Of a stretch of DNA of 32,282 bases, positions 1 to 7,469 are shown piece after piece. Positions within the stretch are counted from its first letter, which is position 1; the number at the start of each line of letters is the position of its first letter. This DNA comes from Bacteroidota bacterium (GTDB lineage: Bacteria > Bacteroidota > Bacteroidia > J057 > JAJTIE01): assembly GCA_019638695.1 (NCBI GenBank), contig JAHBTG010000032.1, forward strand, positions 1-32,282. The letters run 5' to 3'. A program made the translations under genes and the position numbers. Under the pieces are notes generated by a model. It was not told the origin of the DNA. It searched no databases and saw nothing but the letters and a program-made list of their open reading frames with translations.

Positions 1-398
1 TCAAAGCTCTCCGGGCTCTCCGGTATCCAAAACACACCCAAAATGCCATAGTTCCCAGGATGAGAGCCGTGGGAAGTTCACTGCGGGGATGGTTAATATC
101 CCCTATCCCACCATAGTCCTTGCATAAGGACTTATACACCCGCTAACACAAACGAGCGCCGAACCTCACACCTGTAAGGGCCGAAGTGCGAAACAGGGGC
201 TATCAGACCCAATCTTGTATTCTATTTGAATATATCTCTATCGCCCTTATACCCCCAGATGTAAAGGGGATGACCACCCTACCCGCTCTCAAAAGCAACT
301 GTATAAAGGGCAATTCCTTGAGATGGCAACCAATACAAACAAATGGATTGCCATAAAAAAGGCATAAATATGGGTTGCCCCCATATACCTATAATTTC
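1..398. other. Left-edge intergenic region, no convincing gene, hairpin-rich
   Basis: No reading frame here looks like a protein I recognise. Four short inverted repeats lie close together: TTCCCA/TGGGAA (52-57 with 70-75), GGGGAT/ATCCCC (85-90 with 98-103, 7-base loop), AGTCCTT/AAGGACT (115-121 with 126-132, GCAT loop) and CCTGT/ACAGG (171-175 with 193-197). A tandem nonamer CCGGAGAGC (minus strand) lies near the window edge. This could be part of a structured RNA or the edge of a mobile element, but I do not recognise a family. Confidence 0.4.
355..386 (-). terminator. Possible terminator after the ArsR-type gene
   Basis: On the minus strand, just past the arsR-like stop codon, a 7-bp stem ATATGGG/CCCATAT (368-374 with 380-386, 5-base loop) is followed by TTATGCC and then six Ts (360-355). 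The gap between stem and T tract makes it imperfect. Confidence 0.4.
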
Positions 399-722
399 TT
401 ACAGGTTATCACAGTGGTTAATACAGTCGATAATCCGGGTAATGTGCTTTTCTACCAAAGAGTAAAAGACCTGCGTACCCGAACGGCGAGCACGCACGAT
501 ACGATTATCTCTCAGCTTGGAAAGGTGGTGAGAAAGCAAGCTTTGCTCCACCTTTAAAGCCTCATACATTTCTGTAACCGTGAGCTCATCCGTCTGTTCC
601 AAAAGGTCCAGAATACCCAGGCGGATAGGATGAGAAACAGCGCGCAATATATGCGCCACCTCACTCAGGCGCTCGGCCTGGAGGCGAGGTACAATGGTCT
701 TGTTAAGCGTAATAGTATCCAT
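399..722 (-). CDS. ArsR/SmtB-family winged-helix repressor
   Basis: A 107-residue protein of ArsR size. Visible motifs are SHPIRLGILDLLE at the first helices, then the recognition helix segment EQSLLSHHLSKLRDNRIV and the wing RSGTQVFYSL. The family binds operator DNA as dimers and usually releases it when metal ions or other effectors bind. The C-terminal helix has Glu, His, Asp, Cys and His residues (EKHITRIIDCINHCD), which resembles the alpha5 metal site of SmtB/CzrA, but the spacing is not exact, so metal sensing is only inferred. The second in-frame ATG (at 722) is preferred. The first ATG at 746 would add eight residues and cover a small inverted repeat that could be its operator. It is divergent from nupC. 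No metal-efflux gene is visible, so the target is unknown. Confidence 0.85.
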   Translation of the reverse strand: MDTITLNKTIVPRLQAERLSEVAHILRAVSHPIRLGILDLLEQTDELTVTEMYEALKVEQSLLSHHLSKLRDNRIVRARRSGTQVFYSLVEKHITRIIDCINHCDNL

Positions 723-735
723 AATCAAATCAGTA

Positions 736-746
736 TTGTATAACAA
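736..746. promoter_or_regulatory. Possible autoregulatory operator of the ArsR-type gene
   Basis: The short inverted repeat TTGT-ATA-ACAA lies 14-24 bases upstream of the preferred ArsR start. Position and symmetry fit an ArsR operator, but half-sites of four bases can occur by chance. Confidence 0.25.
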
Positions 747-962
747 ATGTACGAAATTTCAACTTTAGGAGTTTCACTATTCGCAAAAAACTATTTGCTT
801 TATAGATAATAATATATAAAAACTGGCCGTAACATTCTCTTTTCTGATATTAAGCAAAACCAGGCGCTGCTAAGGGTGTTTACTTTCTATTCACCTTAAA
901 TGCTTAACATTAACTTCACACTACCCTGCTAATTTCACAGCCCACACCTCAACTGGCTGTTT

Positions 963-2255
963 ATGTATGCTTCGATATTGCAAGCCCTGTTAGGCATTCC
1001 GCTTATCGTGGGCATTGCCTATTTGTTTAGTGGGCACCGTTCGAATATACGCTGGCGGACTGTACTGGTAGGACTGGGATTGCAGCTGCTATTGGCTATA
1101 CTTTTATTACGCACCCCGGGCATCAAAGACGCTTTTCGCATCGTGAGCCGTTTTTTTGTGCAGCTATTGGATTTTTCACAGCAAGGAGCCGTTTTTGTTT
1201 TTGGAGACCTGGCAAAGCCCGAAAGTTTTGGCCAGATCTTTGCCTTCCAGGTACTGCCCACTATTGTGTTCTTTAGCGCACTCACAGCCGTGCTTTTTTA
1301 CCTGGGAGTGCTGCAACAGATCATCCGGGTACTGGCCTGGGTAATGAAGCGCTTTATGCAACTGGGTGGCGCAGAGAGTCTAAGTGCTGCTGCCAATATC
1401 TTTATCGGGCAAACAGAAGCGCCGCTGCTTGTCAAACCGTATATCCGGGACATGACGCGCAGTGAGCTCCTCTGCCTCATGACAGTGGGAATGAGCACAG
1501 TGGCCGGCGGGGTAATGGGCGCCTACGTCGCTTTCCTGGGTGGAAATGACCCTGTACAACGAGAGATATTTGCCACACATTTGCTCACCGCCAGTATTAT
1601 GAATGCGCCTGCCGGCATTATCCTTTCCAAAATACTCCTTCCGGAAGAAAACCCGGAGCAGCTGGACCGCCAGCTAAAGGTAGCCGGCGAGAAGAACGGG
1701 CAGAATATCCTGGATGCACTCACGCTGGGGATTCTGGATGGTCTGAAACTGGCAGTGAATGTAGCTGCCATGCTGTTGGCCTTTATTGCCCTGGTGGCCA
1801 TGGTAAATTACATCTTCAAAGAAGGTATAGGTGCGTGGACCGGCCTGAACGGCGTGATCTCCGAAGTTACACACGGGCAGTACTCCGGGCTCTCACTCAG
1901 CTACCTGTTTGGCCTGGTATGCTCTCCTTTTGCCTGGATTATAGGAGTGCCTTCTATAGATATGATGCCCATAGGCCAGTTATTAGGCACCAAACTGGTG
2001 CTCAATGAGTTTCTCAGCTATGAGGCGCTCAGCAAGATCAAAGACTCATTAAGTCCGCAATCAATACTGATTGCCACTTATGCGTTGTGTGGATTTGCCA
2101 ACTTTGCCTCTATAGGTATCCAGGTAGGCGGTATATCTGCCCTGGCACCGGAACGCCGGGCAGATCTTTCTTCACTGGGAGTCCGTGCCTTACTGGGCGG
2201 AACACTAGCCTGTATGTTGACAGCGGCCGTGGCAGGCATTGTGAGTAGTTTGTAA
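963..2255 (+). CDS. nupC: Concentrative nucleoside transporter, NupC/CNT family
   Basis: A 430-residue inner-membrane protein of typical bacterial CNT length. Members import nucleosides by symport with H+ or Na+. The N-terminal part (residues about 5-50) has two hydrophobic segments around GIPLIVGIAYLFSGH and VGLGLQLLLAILLL. The family hallmark GQTEAPLLVKPYI follows in the middle, together with a glycine-rich VGMSTVAGGVMGAYVAFLGG. The segment MNAPAGIILSKILLPE and a C-terminal hydrophobic run complete the Nucleos_tra2 layout. It is divergently arranged with the arsR-like gene (240 bases apart) and converges on folC, 72 bases from its end. The coupling ion and nucleoside preference cannot be read from the sequence with confidence. 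No clear Shine-Dalgarno sequence precedes the ATG, which is common in Bacteroidota. Confidence 0.93.
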   Translation: MYASILQALLGIPLIVGIAYLFSGHRSNIRWRTVLVGLGLQLLLAILLLRTPGIKDAFRIVSRFFVQLLDFSQQGAVFVFGDLAKPESFGQIFAFQVLPTIVFFSALTAVLFYLGVLQQIIRVLAWVMKRFMQLGGAESLSAAANIFIGQTEAPLLVKPYIRDMTRSELLCLMTVGMSTVAGGVMGAYVAFLGGNDPVQREIFATHLLTASIMNAPAGIILSKILLPEENPEQLDRQLKVAGEKNGQNILDALTLGILDGLKLAVNVAAMLLAFIALVAMVNYIFKEGIGAWTGLNGVISEVTHGQYSGLSLSYLFGLVCSPFAWIIGVPSIDMMPIGQLLGTKLVLNEFLSYEALSKIKDSLSPQSILIATYALCGFANFASIGIQVGGISALAPERRADLSSLGVRALLGGTLACMLTAAVAGIVSSL

Positions 2256-2327
2256 CCGGTTGCACTCTCCTGGCACCGGTTCCGGAGATATGCTACAGGA
2301 TTCCAAACACTTAAGTAATACGCCATA

Positions 2328-3617
2328 TTATAATATCTCCATAGCTTCCGCCACTACAAACGTGCTGCCTGCTACCAGGATCCCATCAGCCTCTGCGGCA
2401 ATGGCACGGGCAGCCGCCAATGCCTGGGCAACAGAAGGGTATGCCTGCCCTTTAAGCCCGGGAACGGCTGCACGAAGCTCCTCTGCCGGTAATGCACGAG
2501 GAAGCTGAGGCGCACAAAAATAGTACTGTGCATCTGGCGGAAACAATGGGAGCAGATGAGACAAGTCCTTATCCCGCACAACCCCCAGGACGATATGTAA
2601 CTGTGCGGTCTGCATAGCCTGTACCTGGGCCAGTAACAGGCGAAGTCCGCTTTCATTATGCGCCACATCCAGAATAACCCTTGGATCTGAAGTGCTTTGC
2701 TCAAAACGCCCCCGCAGACCACTGTGTTTGCGCACCTGGGATAACGCCTCACGAATATGCGCTTCTGAAATATCGAACCCCCGCTCGCCCAACATATCCA
2801 CGGCCACAAATACCCCGGGAAGGTTATATGCCTGGTAATCTCCGCCCAGGTCCAGTTCCAGTGCTGTAACATCCAGCAGTTGTTCATGGGTGAGCAGGAA
2901 TTGCCTGTGTCCATTGGGCAGCCATTCCCCGGGCTGGGCGCTATACACATACCACGAAGGGAAAACCTGTGTACCCACCTGTTCTGCTGCCTCCAGGAAC
3001 ACCTCAAAGATCTCTTCCTGGTACTGGCCCAGTATACACGGCACATTGGGTTTCATAATACCTGCTTTCTCTGCGGCAATAGCCGGCAGGGAATCTCCCA
3101 GGTACTGCATATGGTCCCAGCCGATATTGGTAATGAGACTTAGCAACGGCTGTATAACGTTAGTGCTATCCAGCCGGCCGCCCATACCCACCTCGATGAT
3201 AGCGATATCTACTTGCTGCTGGGCAAACATATCAAATGCCATGCCTACTGTTAGCTCAAAGAAACTGGGCTTATTAGCTTCTATCCAGGTTTTGTGTGCG
3301 GCCACCCAGTGCACTACCGCATCCTCCGGAACGTTGACGCCATTGAGACGGATACGCTCCGTAAAGCTTAGCAAGTGGGGACTGGTATACAAACCGGTGC
3401 GATAGCCCGCAGTGGAAAGAATAGCCGCCAGCATGGAGGAAGTGCTTCCCTTGCCATTAGTACCGGCGATGTGTATGCTCTTAAACTGCTCCTGGGGATT
3501 GCCCAGGTATGCACACAGTGCAAGCGTCTTCTCTAAACCGAACTTGATTTTACCGCCATGCAGCTGGTAAGTAGGAAGCAGCGTATAGAGCCACTCTACG
3601 GTTTGCGCGTAGGTCAC
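2328..3617 (-). CDS. folC: Bifunctional folylpolyglutamate/dihydrofolate synthase FolC
   Basis: Mur-ligase-fold enzyme that adds glutamate to dihydropteroate and/or extends folate polyglutamate tails, using ATP, in the cytoplasm. Near the N-terminus is the P-loop HIAGTNGKGSTSSML, then TGLYTSPHLLSFTERIRLNG, IIEVGMGGRLDSTNVI, TNIGWDHMQYLG and EKAGIMKPNVPCILGQ. DVAHNESGLRLLL opens the C-terminal domain. I place the start at the GTG at 3617, which gives a 429-residue protein beginning (V/M)TYAQTVEWLYTLLP, the usual family start, two bases after the stop of the tonB-like gene. An ATG at 3653 would add 12 residues and overlap that gene by 34 bases. It is last in a leftward gene series and probably co-transcribed with the tonB-like gene. 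Confidence 0.94.
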   Translation of the reverse strand: MTYAQTVEWLYTLLPTYQLHGGKIKFGLEKTLALCAYLGNPQEQFKSIHIAGTNGKGSTSSMLAAILSTAGYRTGLYTSPHLLSFTERIRLNGVNVPEDAVVHWVAAHKTWIEANKPSFFELTVGMAFDMFAQQQVDIAIIEVGMGGRLDSTNVIQPLLSLITNIGWDHMQYLGDSLPAIAAEKAGIMKPNVPCILGQYQEEIFEVFLEAAEQVGTQVFPSWYVYSAQPGEWLPNGHRQFLLTHEQLLDVTALELDLGGDYQAYNLPGVFVAVDMLGERGFDISEAHIREALSQVRKHSGLRGRFEQSTSDPRVILDVAHNESGLRLLLAQVQAMQTAQLHIVLGVVRDKDLSHLLPLFPPDAQYYFCAPQLPRALPAEELRAAVPGLKGQAYPSVAQALAAARAIAAEADGILVAGSTFVVAEAMEIL

Positions 3618-3619
3618 GA

Positions 3620-4489
3620 TTAATTGAGCGTATAACTGATGGTATAGTAACAAACCTGGTTGCCGGCACTGGCTTCCACCGGCTCAAAGCGCCAGTTGCG
3701 CAGCACATGCGTAGCAGCATCCCTGCTGGGCTGGCGCAAGCCGGGCGTAAGACCGGATACAGCCTCAAAGGAAAGCACCCTGCCATCCGGCGCAATAAGC
3801 ACCTTATAGCGCACACGACCCTCGGAGTCAAACCGGATGCTGGGCCTGTCGGCACGGATCACCCCGCGCCCTCCCAGCCCGTCAAAACCATCTCCGCCAC
3901 CACCGCCATAGAGACCGCGGGGATCCAGGGTACGTGCTTCCGGTGTGCCGGCATTGCCCACGCCAGTGCTGGTGCCATGATTGCTGCCGGCATTGCCTGT
4001 AGAACCCGTGGCTGTAGGACTGCCATTGGCCTGCGGATTGCCCTGTGCGGGCCTGGTATCATCCTTGGATGTGGGCCCCGGAACAGCGCTGGTCGCTTTG
4101 ATGGGGGATTCTGCTGTCTGGGTAACGCCACCCGTACTCCCGCGTGCAGGTGCGCTGCTAGGTGCAGATTTCACCACCTTATCGGGTATCTGTGCTCTGG
4201 GGTCGGGGTCTTTGACGGGGTCCAGAAAATTATTGACGTCTCCACTCCCCTCCTGCTTATTGCCAAAATCCGTAGGTCCGCTGGCAGAACCACCGGGTTC
4301 CCCTTGAACAAAATCAATGACACCCACCGTGCGATAGGGATTACGTTCCGGCAAAGGCAAAGAAAAATGTATGGCGGGCAGCAGGTAAAACGAGAGATAG
4401 ATCAATAATGCCAGTACACTGGTATACATCAGGCTCCGGGTACGATACTTTCGTTCCTGGGTAATCTCAAAGATTTCTTGTGTGCTCAT
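3620..4489 (-). CDS. TonB-like energy transducer
   Basis: A 289-residue protein in the classic TonB layout. It has a short cytoplasmic N-terminus, one membrane segment (YTSVLALLIYLSFYLLPAI, residues about 21-39) and a long Gly/Ser/Thr/Pro-rich periplasmic linker. The C-terminal domain, about 75 residues, contains RYKVLIAPDGRVLSFEAVSG and HVLRNWRFEPVEA. TonB proteins couple the proton-motive force to outer-membrane receptors with ExbB and ExbD, neither of which is nearby. I start at MSTQEIFEI (4489) because the upstream ATG (4603) would prepend a non-family, cysteine-rich stretch that covers a promoter-like box. The linker is glycine-rich rather than a Pro-Glu/Pro-Lys array, and the protein could serve a specialised system rather than general nutrient uptake. 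Confidence 0.8.
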   Translation of the reverse strand: MSTQEIFEITQERKYRTRSLMYTSVLALLIYLSFYLLPAIHFSLPLPERNPYRTVGVIDFVQGEPGGSASGPTDFGNKQEGSGDVNNFLDPVKDPDPRAQIPDKVVKSAPSSAPARGSTGGVTQTAESPIKATSAVPGPTSKDDTRPAQGNPQANGSPTATGSTGNAGSNHGTSTGVGNAGTPEARTLDPRGLYGGGGGDGFDGLGGRGVIRADRPSIRFDSEGRVRYKVLIAPDGRVLSFEAVSGLTPGLRQPSRDAATHVLRNWRFEPVEASAGNQVCYYTISYTLN

Positions 4490-4521
4490 GGGACATTCCG
4501 TTGGATCTATGCAGACCTGTA

Positions 4522-4529
4522 CAAAAATA
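4522..4529 (-). promoter_or_regulatory. Bacteroidota-type -7 box upstream of the TonB-like gene
   Basis: The minus strand reads TATTTTTG, an exact match to the Bacteroidota -7 consensus TAnnTTTG, 32 bases upstream of the tonB-like ATG. No clear -33 TTTG is present at the expected distance, so this is a moderate call. Confidence 0.4.
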
Positions 4530-4639
4530 ACGCCACAGTACCCCTGCTTTGTGTAGCCACTTGCAAGAAAGCACACACACCCCTCCGGCAGTCCGAACGG
4601 CATCCATAGCCAAAAGTGTGGATATAATCCCCCTTAAGA

Positions 4640-5707
4640 TCAGTGCTGCCCCAGGTAATGGGTAGCATACACAGACATCTCACCCCGCAGGTCCAGTTGC
4701 ACCTGGCGCACGACTTCCTCCGGTTGAGCAGGGTACTTGCCCAGCAGGTACATCAGCTTGGTAAGCCCGCTGGCCGTAGTCATATCCTGACCGGAGATCA
4801 CGCCCACATCCAACAATTTCTTGCTGTTCTCATAGCGCTCCTGCTGCACCTTGCCGGCCTGGCACTGAGTGATATTCAGCACAATGAGCCCGTCTCTCAC
4901 CCGTTGGTTAATGAGGTCGATAAACCAGGGAAAAGTGGGCAGGTTGCCCGTACCATAGGTCTCTACCACCAGCGCCCGCATACCCTCTACCTCAAACAGA
5001 GACTTGGCAAACTGCGGCGTAATACCCGGGAAGAACTTGATAACACCTACATTACCATCCAGTTTAGCCTGCGCCCGAAAAGGCTCCTGGGGTTTACCCA
5101 GCCAGTAATCTGTATAAAACTCCAGGTTTACCCCGGCTTCTGCCAACGGAGGATAGTTTGGGGATACAAAAGCATGAAACTTCTCGGCAGAGTTCTTGAT
5201 CGCACGGTTACCCCTGTATACTTTGGAATCAAAATACACACAGACCTCCGGGATCATATGCTCGGCATGCCCGGCAATCTCCAGCGAGGTGGTGAAGTTC
5301 TCGCGCGCATCGCTGCGAATGACATCTATGGGCAGCTGTGCCCCGGTGAGGATCACGGGCTTATCCAGGTGCTCCAGCATAAAGGACAGGGCGCTGGCGG
5401 TATAGGCCATTGTATCCGTGCCATGCAGGATAACAAACCCGTCATACTCATGATAGTTATCCCAGATCAGCTGGGCCAGGTGCTCCCAGAACTCGGGCTC
5501 CACATTGGAACTGTCTATAGGTTGTTCAAACGCATGGTAGACGGGCTCCACCCCCAGCTTGTCTATCTCGGGCAGCAGGTGCAGGATGTATTTGAGCCCC
5601 ACAGGCTTCAGATAAGGGCTGGTGGCACCCATCTGGATCATCCCAACCGTACCACCCGTGTAGATAATGAGAATTTTCTTCTTCAATGCAACAGCCTTGT
5701 GAGGCAA
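4640..5707 (-). CDS. ansA: Type I (cytoplasmic) L-asparaginase AnsA
   Basis: Hydrolyses L-asparagine to aspartate and ammonia. The length, about 348-355 residues, matches E. coli AnsA. Both catalytic threonine motifs are clear: YTGGTVGMIQ near the N-terminus and DGFVILHGTDTMAYTASALSFML near residue 100. VILTGAQLPIDVIRSDARENF, SKVYRGNRAIKNSAEKFHAF and VVETYGTGNLP also fit the family. No signal peptide precedes the TGGT motif, which agrees with the cytoplasmic type I class. No ATG is available before the catalytic Thr. The gene must use a TTG start, either at 5707 (AAGG seven bases upstream) or at 5686 (AAGG eight bases upstream, giving a family-like MKKKILIIYTGGT). It lies 33 bases after the outer-membrane protein gene and 150 bases before the tonB-like gene. 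Confidence 0.95.
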   Translation of the reverse strand: MPHKAVALKKKILIIYTGGTVGMIQMGATSPYLKPVGLKYILHLLPEIDKLGVEPVYHAFEQPIDSSNVEPEFWEHLAQLIWDNYHEYDGFVILHGTDTMAYTASALSFMLEHLDKPVILTGAQLPIDVIRSDARENFTTSLEIAGHAEHMIPEVCVYFDSKVYRGNRAIKNSAEKFHAFVSPNYPPLAEAGVNLEFYTDYWLGKPQEPFRAQAKLDGNVGVIKFFPGITPQFAKSLFEVEGMRALVVETYGTGNLPTFPWFIDLINQRVRDGLIVLNITQCQAGKVQQERYENSKKLLDVGVISGQDMTTASGLTKLMYLLGKYPAQPEEVVRQVQLDLRGEMSVYATHYLGQH

Positions 5708-5740
5708 ATATACACCTTAGCCCAGAAAGGAACGGGGTGT

Positions 5741-6544
5741 TTAGGGCCTGAAATGCGGAATGAAGACATAGGTTATCCCGATGTTTAGACCAGCGGTCAA
5801 CCAATGAGATGAAGGGCGATTATCCGTGAAGGATGGCCTGTCGGGCCGGGGAGAGTAGAAGGGTTGGGTGGTGGTCTCTCCCAGCACCGTGCGCCGGTAG
5901 GTAGCGGATTTGTCTTCCGCATCCAGGAAACCGTATTCTGCACGCAGGCTGAGGTTCAGTTTTACATTATAGCGCAGCTTCACCTCCGCACCGGCGCCCA
6001 GTACTCCCCACAGCTGAAAAGCCTGGTAGGTATCCTTGCGGTCAGGGTACTGGTTATAAGTAACATACGGCGGCCCGGCAGGTTCTATGCGCAGGTTGCG
6101 GCGGGTCTCTTCAGCAGAAATGAGCAGACCGGGCTGCAGACCGCCTTCTACCATAAAAGCCAGCTTCTGGGTAGCATCCGTGTTCCACTTGACCAGGAAA
6201 GGCATCTTGACATAACGTAACCGCTGCTCATTGGTAGCAGTGGCCATACTGCCCAAACCGGTATCGTAGCTATGCGTATAAGTATGCCCCTGGCTGCTAT
6301 ATAAGAGGTTAGTCCCAAAGCTCCAGTAATTATCCAGCGCATACATACTGGAGAAACCGGCCGTCATACCCCAGGTAGTCTGGTAGCTGTGCGCAGTCTC
6401 CGGCGCAGAAGCATCATCTGCATTGCGCAACTGCGTGTACTGAGGCATAATGCGGATACCCAGGTGAAGGCCCTTCTGGGCATATGAACCCAGAGGACAT
6501 AGAAGCAGAAGGGTGCCTAGCCAGGAAAGGTAGCGGTGTTGCAT
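5741..6544 (-). CDS. PorT-like outer-membrane beta-barrel protein
   Basis: A 267-residue protein with a Sec signal peptide (hydrophobic run LSWLGTLLLLCPLG, likely cut after SYAQ). The mature part shows alternating polar/hydrophobic strands rich in Tyr, Trp, Gly and Asn, for example WGMTAGFSSMYALDNYWSFG, LWGVLGAGAEVKLRYN and LNIGITYVFIPHFRP. This pattern is typical of small Bacteroidota outer-membrane barrels of the PorT/OMP_b-brl_2 kind. The substrate or structural role is unknown. Its start lies eight bases after the stop of the HEPN-like gene, which suggests co-transcription, although the two products have no obvious functional link. Confidence 0.75.
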   Translation of the reverse strand: MQHRYLSWLGTLLLLCPLGSYAQKGLHLGIRIMPQYTQLRNADDASAPETAHSYQTTWGMTAGFSSMYALDNYWSFGTNLLYSSQGHTYTHSYDTGLGSMATATNEQRLRYVKMPFLVKWNTDATQKLAFMVEGGLQPGLLISAEETRRNLRIEPAGPPYVTYNQYPDRKDTYQAFQLWGVLGAGAEVKLRYNVKLNLSLRAEYGFLDAEDKSATYRRTVLGETTTQPFYSPRPDRPSFTDNRPSSHWLTAGLNIGITYVFIPHFRP

Positions 6545-6552
6545 GACTACAA

Positions 6553-7092
6553 TTATAGGAGTTTAGACTGTTTCTTGAATAAGCAGGCAGCACAAAACAC
6601 TCGAAGCAATGCGCGGTTTCTATCCTGAAGCTCTCTCAGGTTAAGTATAGCTTGCTGAACTTCGTCAATCAATTCAAATACCTCCAGTTTCTCAAAAGAC
6701 TTGTCCAGGTTATAGTCCGCATCATGCCGTAAATCCTGCAGCCGAATGAATGTCGCAGCAAAATGACGTAATACCTCCAATTCACTTTCCGGTGTAGACC
6801 TATGATAATCTACCAGATCCCTATACTTTGGAGGTAGCGGTTGTTTGTTAAAATTTGTACAGGCTTCTTTGATACTCGTATGTTCAAATGCACGGGCTGC
6901 AATGGCATGAACAGATCGCTGGGTATTCGAAAATAATAGTGTACAAGAGGTGCCTACCAAGTGATGGAACAAAGTATAATACGCTGCAGAAACCGCTCTT
7001 CTCAGGCTGGCCTGTTTGGGTCGCTTGGGTTCCTTGTGCGCCAGATGCCTGGCTTGCTCTAGTAAATCCTGCGCCAGCTTGATTGCCATCAT
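6553..7092 (-). CDS. HEPN-like small protein of unknown function
   Basis: About 179 residues from the ATG at 7092 (or 7089). The N-terminal segment KQASLRRAVSAAYYTLFHHL strongly resembles the first helices of HEPN-domain proteins. A later DLRHDADYNLDKSF resembles the second HEPN helix pair, but the usual R-x4-6-H RNase motif is not clear because no His follows the Arg at the right distance. HEPN proteins are often RNases or nucleotidyltransferase partners in toxin-antitoxin and stress systems. Here only the fold can be suggested. The gene starts four bases after the stop of a 98-residue unknown protein, forming a compact pair. The longer frame up to 7176 overlaps that partner and lacks HEPN character, so the later start is preferred. 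Confidence 0.65.
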   Translation of the reverse strand: MMAIKLAQDLLEQARHLAHKEPKRPKQASLRRAVSAAYYTLFHHLVGTSCTLLFSNTQRSVHAIAARAFEHTSIKEACTNFNKQPLPPKYRDLVDYHRSTPESELEVLRHFAATFIRLQDLRHDADYNLDKSFEKLEVFELIDEVQQAILNLRELQDRNRALLRVFCAACLFKKQSKLL

Positions 7093-7096
7093 ACGG

Positions 7097-7393
7097 TTAA
7101 TCCCTTTGGTTAATCTGTGTACGCTGGAAACGGAAATGAACAAAGGGTTGCTCCCGGGGGTACATAGCCCGCACATACTCTTGTATAGCTGTCTTAATAG
7201 CCTTCAGGTCATCTACCTTTAGCTTGTTTTCGATAACATCAGGCAAAAAATATACCGTTACTTTTAATTCAATAAAGTCCCATTCTTCACTGATATCACG
7301 CATTTCAACATACTCCACGGGCTGCTTTATAGCCTTGCGGGCCACTTCCAGCAGATCCTTTTCCTGTATCTTTTCCAGCGACAGATTCATCAT
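7097..7393 (-). CDS. Small unknown protein paired with the HEPN-like gene
   Basis: A 98-residue acidic/basic mixed protein starting MMNLSLEKIQEKDLLEVARKAI (ATG at 7393 or 7390). A likely alpha/beta core contains DFIELKVTVYFLPDVIENKLKV, and a helix follows at DDLKAIKTAIQEYVRAMYP. I do not recognise the family. It sits immediately upstream of the HEPN-like gene, as antitoxin-type partners often do, and just downstream of the hppA terminator hairpin. Its promoter must therefore overlap or lie close to that hairpin, or it depends on read-through from hppA. The ATG at 7417 would add eight residues and run into the terminator stem. Confidence 0.6.
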   Translation of the reverse strand: MMNLSLEKIQEKDLLEVARKAIKQPVEYVEMRDISEEWDFIELKVTVYFLPDVIENKLKVDDLKAIKTAIQEYVRAMYPREQPFVHFRFQRTQINQRD

Positions 7394-7417
7394 TCCCGTT
7401 TTTTCAAAGATACGCAA

Positions 7418-7448
7418 AAGCCGGACATGGGTTTATCATGTCCGGCTT
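7418..7448 (-). terminator. Hairpin terminator downstream of hppA
   Basis: A perfect 12-bp inverted repeat AAGCCGGACATG/CATGTCCGGCTT (7418-7429 with 7437-7448, 7-base loop) lies 20 bases past the hppA stop. On the minus strand the stem ends in a short T run. Confidence 0.7.
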
Positions 7449-7469
7449 GCAAGCTACAGAAGCAGAGGG

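Noticed and set aside
1-230. A group II intron end or known housekeeping RNA at the left edge
   Set aside because: The minus strand has CCGGAGAGC repeats faintly like intron text, but no domain V hairpin or reverse transcriptase is present, and no 6S, SRP, RNase P or tmRNA motif could be found.
2254-2281. AACCGGT/ACCGGTT pair after nupC as a terminator
   Set aside because: The arms are short, the loop is 14 bases and there is no T tract. ACCGGT is itself palindromic, so the pairing may be chance.
4643-5788. A 381-residue open frame antisense to the asparaginase gene
   Set aside because: It mirrors a gene with clear catalytic motifs, and its own sequence has no recognisable domain. GC-rich third positions keep the antisense frame open.
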